Shown one piece after another: positions 16,647-24,554 of a stretch of DNA of 64,000 nt; position 1 is the stretch's first letter; each line of letters begins with the position of its first letter. Under the pieces are notes generated by a model. The model was not told the origin of the DNA. It saw only the letters and a list, made by a program, of their open reading frames with translations, and did no database searches. The position numbers were made by a program, and so were the translations under genes. Source of the stretch: Paenibacillus sp. Root444D2 (GTDB lineage: Bacteria; Bacillota; Bacilli; Paenibacillales; NBRC-103111); NCBI RefSeq assembly GCF_001426375.1, contig NZ_LMEO01000015.1:265-64264 (forward strand), in the 5' to 3' direction.

Positions 16647-17198
16647 CTACGTATGCACTTTTTCGAACTCATCTTTAGTTAAGCCATAAATATATTCGTC
16701 GTAATGTTGGCCCTTAGTAAAGACCATGTTCCTTATTCTTCCCTCTTGAACGAAGCCCAGATGCTCCTGCAATGCTACAGAACCCTCATTAAATGCATAG
16801 ACGTGAGCATTAATCTTACAATATCGTAATTCCTCAAAGTAATACCGCAGTAATATTGTTATGGCTTCAGAAGCGTAACCTTTACGCCAATGCTCACGAA
16901 ATATCGAAACCCCATATTTGAAGGTTCCATAACGAGGAGTACAGTTATTTGTGCATATGCTCCCGACGAGTATTCCATCGAGCGTTTCTATTGCCATGAA
17001 GACATTATCACCATTTGAGGGATTAATGGATTGGTGTTCGGCCCACGCCTTTGTACCTTCTTCTGACCTTGGGAAGTGTATCTCGTCACATAGTCTAGCG
17101 TTCTCCGAATCAAGATCATTGTTATGGAACTTTTCCCAGTCGGTGGGTAACACCGGACGCAACTTAACTTTTACACCAGCCCAAACGTAACTATTCAT
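16647..17198 (-). CDS. GNAT acetyltransferase (RimJ/RimL type)
   Basis: 183 residues with the RimJ/RimL-type GNAT layout: VKLRPVLPTDWEKFHNND at the start, VGSICTNNCTPRYG, then the acetyl-CoA loop REHWRKGYASEAI (about 110-122), and INAHVYAFNEGSVALQEHLGFVQEGR near the end. Such enzymes N-acetylate proteins, polyamines or antibiotics; the target is unknown. Start ATG with AAGAGGATC upstream. It follows the 78-residue gene by 10 nt, so the two form an operon within one cassette. Intact. Confidence 0.85.
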   Translation of the reverse strand: MNSYVWAGVKVKLRPVLPTDWEKFHNNDLDSENARLCDEIHFPRSEEGTKAWAEHQSINPSNGDNVFMAIETLDGILVGSICTNNCTPRYGTFKYGVSIFREHWRKGYASEAITILLRYYFEELRYCKINAHVYAFNEGSVALQEHLGFVQEGRIRNMVFTKGQHYDEYIYGLTKDEFEKVHT

Positions 17199-17208
17199 AT
17201 TGATCCTC

Positions 17209-17445
17209 TTAATTCTTTGGTAATCCCTGCAAGAAAATGTCGAATATATTCAACGATCTAGTGTGTTCATCAAGATCCTCTTTAGTAATTTCAATTCCAG
17301 ATGGAAAAAGATTTACCCATTGAAGGTTTAATGCATTAATTGCAGGAATCCAACAATCGTAAAAGAATTCTTCAGTTGCCACAGGTACAGCGAACGATTT
17401 TTCATATTCGTTTTGTGGTGTAGATATAAATGCAAGAACCGACAC
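17209..17445 (-). CDS. Hypothetical 78-residue protein
   Basis: Small soluble protein, first gene of a two-gene unit with the GNAT enzyme (10 nt spacing). Sequence SVLAFISTPQNEYEKSF and WIPAINALNLQWVNLFPSG is hydrophobic/aromatic but has no membrane segment. No family recognised. Start ATG with GGTGGGG upstream; a cassette element begins 61 bp upstream. Confidence 0.6.
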   Translation of the reverse strand: MSVLAFISTPQNEYEKSFAVPVATEEFFYDCWIPAINALNLQWVNLFPSGIEITKEDLDEHTRSLNIFDIFLQGLPKN

Positions 17446-17505
17446 ATTAACCCCACCTTTTCTTTACAGTTACGCTTTTTATTTCAACATTGCTACCAAA
17501 CTATC

Positions 17506-17582
17506 CTGCCCGTTACTACAACGAACAGGAGCAAATCGCCGCAGCGTCTGCTCCCGTTTATTGAGCAATTGTACTTAATTAG
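17506..17582 (-). repeat. CGTTAG cassette element, copy 17
   Basis: CTGCCCGTTACTACAACGAA, hairpin ACAGGAGCA..GTCTGCTCCCGT, then TTGAGCAATTGTACTTAATTAG. The next stop codon is 17 bp away. Confidence 0.75.
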
Positions 17583-17598
17583 AGCTTAAAAAGCACGG

Positions 17599-18174
17599 TT
17601 AATTCACCCAAAACCCGATCTGCAGCAATATAAATGCCCATCCAGTATACAAAACAGTATACAACCCGCCATATGCAAGACTTAAGCCAACTCGATTACG
17701 GCACGCCCTCCCTTTTAGAAAGACATATCGGTATGCCCTATAAAACAACCAATACAGCATTATACCCATAAACACGATAATCCCCCAGAGCATGTTACCG
17801 ACCAAAAAAATAAGAATGAGCATCACAATCGTAATGGCGATCCAGGCAATAACTGTTAGTACGATCCCAAATAGGCCTTCTCCGGAGAACTCTACCGGAA
17901 ACAGGTCGCCCACCGAAGCAATATCCAGTACATCCCACTTTCCAAACGGTTTCCACCCTTCCTTATATAAGGGATCGTTCTGCAACCTTACTCCCCTGTA
18001 CAAACCAAAGGACAGAAATGTAAAGAGTACTACGGCTAAAACGCCGGTCGTGATCTCGAGCTCTACTAAAATTGAGCGATGGCCGATGGCAAATACCAGG
18101 ACTAAGGTAAGGACCATGGCAGAAAGGGATAACAGCGTCGCCGTCTTCGCATTAATCACCTTATAACGTTTCAA
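17599..18174 (-). CDS. Multi-pass membrane protein, function unknown
   Basis: 191 residues with about five hydrophobic segments (roughly 11-30, 38-58, 102-125, 128-148, 165-188) and a soluble loop, DPLYKEGWKPFGKWDVLD, between the second and third. No family recognised. Start TTG at 18174 with GGGGGGC upstream. Lone gene followed by cassette element copy 17. Confidence 0.6.
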   Translation of the reverse strand: MKRYKVINAKTATLLSLSAMVLTLVLVFAIGHRSILVELEITTGVLAVVLFTFLSFGLYRGVRLQNDPLYKEGWKPFGKWDVLDIASVGDLFPVEFSGEGLFGIVLTVIAWIAITIVMLILIFLVGNMLWGIIVFMGIMLYWLFYRAYRYVFLKGRACRNRVGLSLAYGGLYTVLYTGWAFILLQIGFWVN

Positions 18175-18296
18175 AGATTAGCCCCCCAGTTGTTTTCTTC
18201 ATACCATACGAAGCAAGCTTTCGCTCAGTTTCAATAGCTAGAATAAGTAGCCGGCGATATTTACCGCATACCAGAGGCGTTATTATTTAGCAGAAT

Positions 18297-18385
18297 CGTG
18301 CGTTCACGTAACGAGGCCACCTCATCTCTGCGGCAGCCTAGTTGTATAGTAAATTGAAATATTGTTCTGTGTTAGAGTTTAGCAG
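18297..18385 (-). repeat. CGTTAG cassette element, copy 18 (decayed)
   Basis: Degenerate left half (GTGCGTTCACGTAACGAGG), GC-rich middle (GCCACC..GCGGCAGCC), right half ATTGAAATATTGTTCTGTGTTAGAG. It ends 5 bp from the next stop codon. Confidence 0.5.
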
Positions 18386-18389
18386 CTCA

Positions 18390-18797
18390 TTAACTAAAAT
18401 GCTTCTTTAGAACAGATAATTTTACAAATCTTTTATCGTACCTCTGCCGTTCCAGAAGGTTATTTAACCAATATAAGGCTCTTTGTTCTTCCCTATTTCT
18501 AATAAACGTTTCAATCGCTTTCTTGAAATTACGGTGATATTTAAACTCCTCTTTGGATGTTAACTCCAGTGCTTGATGGTAATAATCGGATGCTTGATTA
18601 AGTTCCTTCATTTTTTCATACATAATCCCCAAATAAATCAAACCACTTGCTATTTCTTTTTTAGAGAATGGTTGTTTTAGTGCATCTTTCATCGTTTCAA
18701 TTGCTTTTTTCCTAAGAAAAATCAATTCATAGGAATTTGCTCTTTCTACATAATGTTCATATTTTCTAAGAGGTCTGATTAACGAAAAAATCCCCAT
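18390..18797 (-). CDS. Tetratricopeptide-repeat protein
   Basis: About 135 residues, all helical. GLIYLGIMYEKMKELNQASDYYHQAL is a clear TPR (key fragment LIYLGIMYEKMKELNQASDY), preceded by a weaker repeat with AIETMKDALKQPFSKKE. TPRs form protein-protein interaction surfaces; the partner is unknown. Start ATG at 18797, with GAGGGTAGG upstream. Lone gene between cassette elements. Confidence 0.65.
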   Translation of the reverse strand: MGIFSLIRPLRKYEHYVERANSYELIFLRKKAIETMKDALKQPFSKKEIASGLIYLGIMYEKMKELNQASDYYHQALELTSKEEFKYHRNFKKAIETFIRNREEQRALYWLNNLLERQRYDKRFVKLSVLKKHFS

Positions 18798-18867
18798 ATT
18801 CAACCTACCCTCTAGGCTTTTTCAGCTAATTTCCCTCAAGTGTTGGTAAAATATTCATCAGCGCAAT

Positions 18868-19037
18868 CTGCCCTTTAGTTGAATAGCATAAAAAGGACCC
18901 ACAGCAACGGGCTGAGGGTCTAAGTTTTATATTTTAAAGGGGGTCGACCTTTATTATAGGCTTGATTAATTAATGCCACATGAAAATAAGATTTCAATTA
19001 TGTTACATTTACTTAACTCTTGTTTCCGTTAGCTCAA
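18868..19037 (-). repeat. CGTTAG cassette element, long-body subtype, copy 19
   Basis: CTGCCCTTTAGTTGAATAGC, hairpin GGACCCACAGC..GAGGGTCT, conserved tail (AAAGGGGGTCGAC, TTAATGCCACATGAAAA) and right half TTAACTCTTGTTTCCGTTAGCTCAAT. Closest relative of copies 5 and 7. Confidence 0.9.
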
Positions 19038-19045
19038 TCGATCTT

Positions 19046-19282
19046 TTACTTAAAATATTTAAGATATCCCCAAAGGAGTAAAATCGGGATAGCTGCAAGA
19101 AAACATGCTATAGAGATGCTGTCACTTTGTTTTTTATCATTGGTGGTTTCTGTATTATCATTAGCTCGTTGGCGGTCACCTGATATCAGTGCGCCACTTG
19201 TAATAATAGTAGAGATTATTAGAATTAAACCAATGCAGCCCGATATTCGTTGACTAAAACCACTATTTAGAAATAATGACAA
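19046..19282 (-). CDS. DUF5316-like small membrane protein, probably 5'-truncated
   Basis: Two hydrophobic segments flank ALISGDRQRANDNTETTNDKK, which resembles the GAxVSGDRxRANxxTE signature of DUF5316 proteins. Family members normally start with one more membrane helix, and there is no ribosome binding site before the TTG at 19282, so the 5' end is probably missing. Stop codon 9 bp from cassette element copy 19. Function unknown. Confidence 0.55.
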   Translation of the reverse strand: MSLFLNSGFSQRISGCIGLILIISTIITSGALISGDRQRANDNTETTNDKKQSDSISIACFLAAIPILLLWGYLKYFK

Positions 19283-19434
19283 AATAAAAATTTAGTGTTT
19301 TATATGAATCTCATTTATTGACCATCGGTGCATGTTTACGCTTTCCGCCGTTTTTGTCATACAGATATCGCAAATGGTATGATACATGGTGAATCTGAAT
19401 GGATTACATCTATGACAGTAAAAGGAAGGCTATT

Positions 19435-20382
19435 ATGAATTTGTCATCATTATTTACTGCTATTGCACCACTGGATTTGAGAAGTTGTTTAATAATTCAG
19501 CAAGGCCAGCTTGCCTTTAAACACTATAGAGATCCTCAAACGGCAACAGCAATAGCAAGGATCAACTCCTGCACCAAAAGTGTCCTAGCCTCGCTGATTT
19601 GTATCGCAATTGATAAGGGATTGCTGCCGCCACTAATGACACCCATATCCGTATTTTTCCCACAGCTTGCTTTGTACCGTGATTCCCGCAAGCAGGAAAT
19701 TACACTGCAGCATCTGTTGACGATGTCTGCCGGATTTGACTGGACAGAGTTTGGTGGACAGAATTCCTTCCCGCGTATGACTAGATCACCCAATTGGGTG
19801 AATTTTGTTTTGGAACAGCCCTTATCGGATTCTCCTGGAGCTAGAATGGAATACAATTCAGGGGTTTCACAATTATTGTCTGCCATCTTGGTACAAGCAA
19901 CGGGTATGACAACTGCCCGCTTTGCTGAGTTATATTTGTTTGGGCTTCTTGAAATTGAATCCTATAAGTGGGAAATTGACCCTCAAGGCATTCATACAGG
20001 TGGATTTGGACTTTGGCTTCGCCCCTCAGATATGCTGAAGTTCGGGCAGCTATATTTACAGCAAGGAAAATGGGATAACAAACAGCTCATTTCACAGGAA
20101 CTGGTCGCACGTTCGGTACAATCCGCAATACTCGTGGAAGCTCCTCGCCATGGCTACTATGGCTGGCATTGGTGGACTGATTCATACCCTGTTGATCCAA
20201 ACGATTCGTCCTCGCATTCTGTGGAGTACTATTACGCCCGTGGATATGGAGGACAATATATTCATATAGTCCCTAGTCTTAAGACCGTTGTTGTTCTAAC
20301 CAATGATAAACGAAAAAAAGAACAGTACCCTGCAGATGTGTTCCGCCAATTAATCGCACCTTTACTGCAGCAGCAGCTATAA
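19435..20382 (+). CDS. Serine hydrolase of the beta-lactamase family
   Basis: About 315 residues. INSCTKSVLASLICIAID carries the SxxK nucleophile and base, EYNSGVSQLLSAIL gives the YxN motif, and RGYGGQYIHIVPSLKTVVV the C-terminal strand region. QHLLTMSAGFDWTEFGG is typical of this family. No signal peptide, so an esterase or amidase role is more likely than a wall peptidase. Start ATG at 19435 with AGGAAGG 5 nt upstream; an earlier ATG at 19399 has no site. One of few plus-strand genes here. Confidence 0.85.
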   Translation: MNLSSLFTAIAPLDLRSCLIIQQGQLAFKHYRDPQTATAIARINSCTKSVLASLICIAIDKGLLPPLMTPISVFFPQLALYRDSRKQEITLQHLLTMSAGFDWTEFGGQNSFPRMTRSPNWVNFVLEQPLSDSPGARMEYNSGVSQLLSAILVQATGMTTARFAELYLFGLLEIESYKWEIDPQGIHTGGFGLWLRPSDMLKFGQLYLQQGKWDNKQLISQELVARSVQSAILVEAPRHGYYGWHWWTDSYPVDPNDSSSHSVEYYYARGYGGQYIHIVPSLKTVVVLTNDKRKKEQYPADVFRQLIAPLLQQQL

Positions 20383-20440
20383 TACATTTTCGTGCACCCA
20401 ATAGACGCCGTAAGATCTTCCGGTGTCTTCCATAAACATA

Positions 20441-20585
20441 CTAACTTTGTTTTGACGTGTTCTTAATCCAAAAATAAAAGGTAATAGTAAAAACGATTAT
20501 AGCGAGAATAAGTAACAAAGCACCGATTAAAATTGGTAAGTATGTACCACTTTGTTTATTTAATTCCTAAATAAAATTTATTCAC
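20441..20585 (-). pseudogene. Remnant of a small membrane protein
   Basis: The frame ..NKQSGTYLPILIGALLLIL then FYFWIKNTSKQS encodes one hydrophobic helix but has no start codon before a TAG. Removing one A from the AAAT run near 20562 joins it to a GTG at 20585 (VNKFYLGI). No convincing ribosome binding site. Low confidence. Confidence 0.3.
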
Positions 20586-20598
20586 TCTACTTCACTAT

Positions 20599-20655
20599 GC
20601 TGTCAGTTACCTCAACGCGGCTGCCGATTCATGCCGGCAGCCGCGTAGTTTTTTG
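20599..20655 (-). repeat. CGTTAG cassette element, copy 20 (left half and hairpin)
   Basis: CTGTCAGTTACCTCAACGCG, then a strong hairpin GCGGCTGCCG..CGGCAGCCGC; right half lost. The stop codon of the LysM gene is 6 bp away. Confidence 0.65.
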
Positions 20656-20660
20656 ATATA

Positions 20661-21464
20661 TTAAAAAGTGACGGGAACCTCCACCAAATCTTGAATGCTG
20701 CCGTCGCGGGCGCTGCGTGTGTACACCATCAATGTACCGTTTTGTGTAGTGGGAGATTGATCAAACTGGAGCTTTACGTCGAATAATCCAAAGGCTGGAG
20801 CGCCTTGTGCAGCCGTTACAGCTCGTTCTTCCGTAATGAAACGCCCCATCGCGTCGCGAATTTGGTAATTTATCGTCGCTTCGAACGCTCGGGCTCTACC
20901 CGTCAAATGCTGTCCGGGAGCAATCCTCGTTCCGGGCAAAGGCTCTAACACTACGATATTCGTCGAGGACGGAAGCGGGACGACCAAACGGAAACCGGGA
21001 TAAATGACATCAGGTGATAAACCCTGGCGGTTTCGGTTGGCTCGAATCAATTCGCTCATGGATGTTCCGAAACGGCGGGAGATCCTGTACAGAGAGTCTC
21101 CCTGCTCTACTTCGTATACGAAGGCGGCAATAAACAACAGCTGAGCCACTCGGAGAATGTCCGGATGCTGTATTTGGTTGAGTCCGGCCAACATATCAAC
21201 GCTTACAGAAAAACGTTCAGCGATCCTAAATAGTGTATCTCCCTGCTGAACCTGATATAAAACAGAGCTTTGCTCCGCCATACCTGGCAATCTCGCTACC
21301 AGTACTTGACCTGGAAAGATTCGGTCGGGGTCTGTAACAGATGGATATAACGCATTAATCTGCACTAGCGACGGTACGTTGGTGCCCAATTGTTCAGCAA
21401 TCGTATACAAGGTGTCACCCGGACGAACAGTATACAACAAGTGGGTCCCTGATGAAATCGGCAT
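20661..21464 (-). CDS. LysM peptidoglycan-binding protein with Gmad2-type domain
   Basis: 267 residues: three LysM modules, YTVRPGDTLYTIAEQLGT (about 11-58), YQVQQGDTLFRIAERFSV (about 70-112) and YEVEQGDSLYRISRRFGT (about 115-163), then a C-terminal Gmad2-like immunoglobulin fold (PLPGTRIAPGQHLTGRA through VKLQFDQ). This layout occurs in Bacilli spore or wall proteins that bind peptidoglycan. There is no N-terminal signal peptide, which suits a spore-coat or mother-cell protein. Start ATG with AGGAG 9 nt upstream, inside the 3' end of the gene before it (50-bp overlap), so translation may be coupled. Confidence 0.85.
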   Translation of the reverse strand: MPISSGTHLLYTVRPGDTLYTIAEQLGTNVPSLVQINALYPSVTDPDRIFPGQVLVARLPGMAEQSSVLYQVQQGDTLFRIAERFSVSVDMLAGLNQIQHPDILRVAQLLFIAAFVYEVEQGDSLYRISRRFGTSMSELIRANRNRQGLSPDVIYPGFRLVVPLPSSTNIVVLEPLPGTRIAPGQHLTGRARAFEATINYQIRDAMGRFITEERAVTAAQGAPAFGLFDVKLQFDQSPTTQNGTLMVYTRSARDGSIQDLVEVPVTF

Positions 21465-22254
21465 GGAGACGCAACTCCTCTTTAAGTAGGTTTATACCCA
21501 TCATATGCCGTATTCGTCCGCTTACGTGATTATCGTTGAACCTTGACTGCCCGACAGCCGTATCCATCTCAGGAAGTTTGAACCAGACTGGCCCGAGCCA
21601 CGATTCGGTGCGATACCAATCGCGCCACACCTCATTCACTTTTACTTTTTGGGGGCTCAACGCTGCACCTGTTTCCAAGCCAGAGGGGGAACGAAGCAAC
21701 TTTGTTTCATTTTGGAGTTGAACCTCACGCCTTACCTCCTCCATACCGTACAACGATTCGTAGCGTGGAGCGATCCACCTATCGCCGTTCTGCGTTTCGA
21801 TCAGATAACGGTCTCCCCATTTCGACTTGATTTTGACGGTTTGTGGGGCTAATTGAATCCAAGTCGGCTTAGTAAGGCCCGGATCGAAGTATATCGGCTC
21901 AACACCGAATAATTCAAGATTCGCTTGGGACGGAACTTGCTCTCCAAGCGCTGCATTGAATGGCATAATCCACGCCTTGCCGACCCAAGTAGAGATCTGG
22001 TAGATAGGCACTAAATACCCTTCCCCATGCCCTACTCTTCTTTGGCTTGTATTAAGTATTGTAACCGTTTGGGGAGCCAGTATCCCGATCGTAGTCCCGT
22101 TATCGCTGAGCAGGGTTGTGTTTTCAAACAAGGTAATAGTGTTTTCTTTCGGCATGTTCGTCTCGGTTGACATGGCAAAGGCTGAGTACTTCTCCCAACC
22201 CAAAGTCCCTACGCATAAAGCCAGAGTTATTACAAGTACCAACTTCTTTTTCAT
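21415..22254 (-). CDS. Secreted protein with repeated SH3-like modules
   Basis: About 279 residues with a signal peptide (MKKKLVLVITLALCVG..AFA) followed by three similar modules of about 65 residues. Each contains LxPQxVxI..W...Y.I.TW.G..WI.P (for example APQTVKIKSKWGDRYLIETQ and SPQKVKVNEVWRDWYRTE). They resemble bacterial SH3-type surface modules. The last 30 residues overlap the LysM start region and look unlike the rest, so a 3' frameshift is possible. Start ATG at 22254, nine codons into the longest frame. A broken relative lies at 22872-23252. Confidence 0.6.
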   Translation of the reverse strand: MKKKLVLVITLALCVGTLGWEKYSAFAMSTETNMPKENTITLFENTTLLSDNGTTIGILAPQTVTILNTSQRRVGHGEGYLVPIYQISTWVGKAWIMPFNAALGEQVPSQANLELFGVEPIYFDPGLTKPTWIQLAPQTVKIKSKWGDRYLIETQNGDRWIAPRYESLYGMEEVRREVQLQNETKLLRSPSGLETGAALSPQKVKVNEVWRDWYRTESWLGPVWFKLPEMDTAVGQSRFNDNHVSGRIRHMMGINLLKEELRLHADFIRDPLVVYCSSG

Positions 22255-22390
22255 GATCAGGCTCACATCTCCCTTCACCTGAAAGACTGTTCATTTTGCT
22301 TAATAACGCTAAACTGAACTGAAAGGTTGCGTGTATTAAGGAGAGCATTGCCATTTTTTCTTCCTTAAAAGCAGAAAATGCGTTGCTCTG

Positions 22391-22476
22391 CTGTCCTTTA
22401 GTTTAACGAAAATAAAGGATTAGCTGCCGACTGACAAAGCTGGCTCCTCCACTATCAGTACCTCGTTAGATTAATG
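22391..22476 (-). repeat. CGTTAG cassette element, copy 21
   Basis: CTGTCCTTTAGTTTAACGAA, imperfect hairpin GGATTAGCTGCC..AGCTGGCTCC, and right half ACTATCAGTACCTCGTTAGATTAATG. The TAA stop of the membrane-protein gene (22466-22468) lies in the CGTTAG core. Confidence 0.75.
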
Positions 22477-22734
22477 AGTAATATAAGTACATTATGAATA
22501 TTTTAATCAGCAAGATTACTAAAACTGCGATCCATCCAAAAAAGAAAAGACCTAAACAAGCACTATACATTTGTTTCCCGAAACTCTTTTTTTCATCTGA
22601 GATCTTGAGTGTTAATAGAAAACTTATTAATACTAAAAAAAATAAAGACCAAAAATGCTCTTGAATAGACAGATGACTCCGCCAAATAAAAACGTAGCTA
22701 ATATAAAATAAAATATAGATTCTTTCTTGTTCAT
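22466..22734 (-). pseudogene. Small three-helix membrane protein, frameshifted at an A8/T8 run
   Basis: ATG at 22734 (GAAGGTG upstream) reads MNKKESIFYFILATFLFGGV and stops after 33 codons at the T8 run (22635-22642). The neighbouring frame continues VLISFLLTLKISDEKKS and ends with a hydrophobic segment. One base in the homopolymer joins them into an 89-residue protein with about three helices. A GTG start in the second frame (22741) is possible but gives a less natural N-terminus. Function unknown. Confidence 0.6.
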
Positions 22735-22776
22735 TTTTCACCTTCGATTTTTAAATGAAACTAAATACCTGCATGT

Positions 22777-22868
22777 AAGTTCTTGTCTTACGAAAAAGAC
22801 AAGAACTTACATCCATAAAATAATAAATCCGCGCTGAGCTCGGATCTCTATAGATATATGTTCTTGTC
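22777..22868 (-). repeat. TTCTTGTC-type interspersed element, copy 1
   Basis: GTAAGTTCTTGTC and GACAAGAACTTAC form a palindrome at 22777-22812; a hairpin AATCCGCGCTGAGCTCGGAT follows, and GTTCTTGTC closes the element at 22860-22868. The same arrangement recurs at 62762-62922. It separates two small genes in the way the CGTTAG elements do. Confidence 0.65.
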
Positions 22869-22871
22869 CTC

Positions 22872-23252
22872 TTACAGGTGGGGCGCGTTCAAGCTAATAT
22901 CTTCATTCGTCGGAATGTAGTATGGAACAATCTTATGCTTCGGTTTGATCCATTTGTACCCGAGCCATGTCTGGATACGGTAATATCCGTGATAAGTACC
23001 CATAGATTTCAATGGCTATGGAGAAATCGTATTCATTGTTTTCCCTTGGTTCGATGGTTCATCATATAAAAACTCTTCTCTTGACGGTTGAATCCATTCG
23101 AAAAATTCTTCGGGATATTCGGGATGTTTCGGTCTAATCCAAGACTCCCCTTGTTCAGTAGTAATCTTGTACCAAATCAATGGCTCAGATTCATTTATGA
23201 ATCGATCGTGCCATCCCGGTTCCGCATCTAGCACGCTCACTACTTGCTTCAA
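22872..23252 (-). pseudogene. SH3-like module protein gene with an in-frame amber codon
   Basis: TTG at 23252 (GGAGGG 6 nt upstream) reads LKQVVSVLDAEPGWHDRF, IWYKITTEQGESWIRPKHPE, to ..NTISP, then TAG (about 23016), and in the same frame PLKSMGTYHGYYRIQTWLGY, KWIKPKH and a stop at 22872. By comparison with LSPQKVKVNE in the secreted paralogue at 21415-22254, the stop replaces Gln (CAG to TAG). Two modules, no signal peptide. Pseudogene or read-through gene. Confidence 0.65.
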
Positions 23253-23299
23253 CAGCTATCCCTCCAATAAAAAAATAATATACCTAATATTACCATATT

Positions 23300-23365
23300 T
23301 CCCTACCCGTAGGTGAGTAAAAAAGCTGCCGGTCACACAGGCAGCCTTTTTACTCATTAGATCCC
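23300..23365 (-). repeat. CGTTAG-like element, copy 22 (degenerate)
   Basis: CCCTACCCGTAGGTGAGTAA, strong hairpin AAAAAGCTGCCGGTCACACAGGCAGCCTTTTT, then ACTCATTAGATC. It is probably a decayed copy at the border between the cassette region and the sugar locus. Confidence 0.45.
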
Positions 23366-23385
23366 ATAATAATGGTGTTATAGTA

Positions 23386-23399
23386 TGTTATCGTTTACA
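23386..23399. promoter_or_regulatory. cre-like/LacI-type operator downstream of lacI
   Basis: TGTTATCGTTTACA fits the catabolite-responsive consensus TGWNANCGNTNWCA. It lies just after the LacI-family gene and recurs with its flanks at 33148-33161 in front of a broken dehydrogenase gene, suggesting the site once controlled a downstream gene here. Confidence 0.5.
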
Positions 23400-23440
23400 T
23401 GTTTTTTAAAAAATGATCCATAAGATCATTATCATAACCA

Positions 23441-24427
23441 TTACTTTGATGGAACAAGGTGTGGCATTAAGATTCTATTCTGTACAGAATCCGCTTCACC
23501 GTTTAACCGTTTAATTAACAAATCACCAATCGTTTCCCCAAGCTCCTGAGGATTTTGCATTATGACAGATAGATTATGATGAAACAAAGAAGAAAATTCT
23601 AGATTGCCGAATGAAACCACTTCGATGCTTTCCAGCGGTATACCCAATTCTTGCAAACCCAAATAAACACCGAAAGTCATTTCGTTATTTGCTGAAAAAA
23701 TAGCAGTTGGGCGATCAGGTAATTGGCTGAAGTACCGAATAGCTTCAATACCCGATTCTCTGGTGTAATCACCTTCAAACATGAATTCATTCGTTGGCGT
23801 AATCCCCGCTTCTTCCAACCCAATAATCGCGCCTTGCCTTCTTTCCCTTGCGGTACTAATCGTTTTTGGACCATTAATAATACCTATTCGCGTATGCTTT
23901 TTCTCCAGTAAATGCTCAATTGCAGACTTAGAGGCGTAAATATTGTCTTCTGTTACTGTATCCAGTTTTAAATTGGAAAAACGACGGTCAGCCAAAATGA
24001 CATGTATGCCTGAATCACTGATTGCCTGAATTTGATCCCTGTTCTCACCGGTACCAGCAAGAATGAGAGCCTCAACTCTTTTTTCCGTCAGAAATTCGAG
24101 AGCTTCCCTTTCTTTCTCAGGATTCTCTTCGGTGTCGATAAAGAGTAGATGATAGCCTAGTTGGAAACAGCGATGCTGAATCGTACGGGCAATTTTCATA
24201 AAATAAGGATTCGCCATATCAGGCAGAACAATCCCCACACTGCGTGATTTTTCTTGTTTTAAGCTTCTGGCTATCGCATTTGGTTGGTAGTTAAATTTGC
24301 GGATGACTTCCAACACCTGCTGCTTGATATCCTCACTCACATAACCGGAATTGTTCATAACACGCGAAATCGTTGCTGTGGACACCCCTGCTTCTTTAGC
24401 TACATCCTTGATTGTCATTTTGACCAA
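23441..24427 (-). CDS. LacI-family transcriptional regulator
   Basis: 328 residues: helix-turn-helix MTIKDVAKEAGVSTATISRVMN with hinge helix NAIARSLKQ, then a periplasmic-binding-type sensor domain (SVGIVLPDMANPYFMKIA through the C-terminus). It is expected to repress sugar genes and release DNA on ligand binding. It borders a large carbohydrate locus on its upstream side, so that locus or a lost neighbour is the likely target; palindromic TGTAAACG-type sites occur at 46528-46554, 48067-48082 and here. Start TTG at 24427 has AAAGGATGG upstream; ATG at 24418 is an alternative. Confidence 0.85.
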   Translation of the reverse strand: MVKMTIKDVAKEAGVSTATISRVMNNSGYVSEDIKQQVLEVIRKFNYQPNAIARSLKQEKSRSVGIVLPDMANPYFMKIARTIQHRCFQLGYHLLFIDTEENPEKEREALEFLTEKRVEALILAGTGENRDQIQAISDSGIHVILADRRFSNLKLDTVTEDNIYASKSAIEHLLEKKHTRIGIINGPKTISTARERRQGAIIGLEEAGITPTNEFMFEGDYTRESGIEAIRYFSQLPDRPTAIFSANNEMTFGVYLGLQELGIPLESIEVVSFGNLEFSSLFHHNLSVIMQNPQELGETIGDLLIKRLNGEADSVQNRILMPHLVPSK

Positions 24428-24554
24428 GAGGATCCATCCTTTACATCAGAGTCATCGAGTCGATTCTCCATGTTAACGTTACCACATTAATACTATCTGG
24501 AGAATTTCGTTTCGTCAATAAATGAAGACTAGGAACCCTTAGGTTTTCGGCGGA

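Noticed and set aside
21547-21562. CTGCCCGACAGCCG as another cassette element
   Set aside because: It lies within the coding part of the secreted SH3-like protein, and the TTGAA arm, hairpin and right half are absent.
2221-23252. Amber codon reassignment (for example pyrrolysine)
   Set aside because: The two interrupted positions call for different residues, many other genes show frameshifts, and no pyl genes are in the window.
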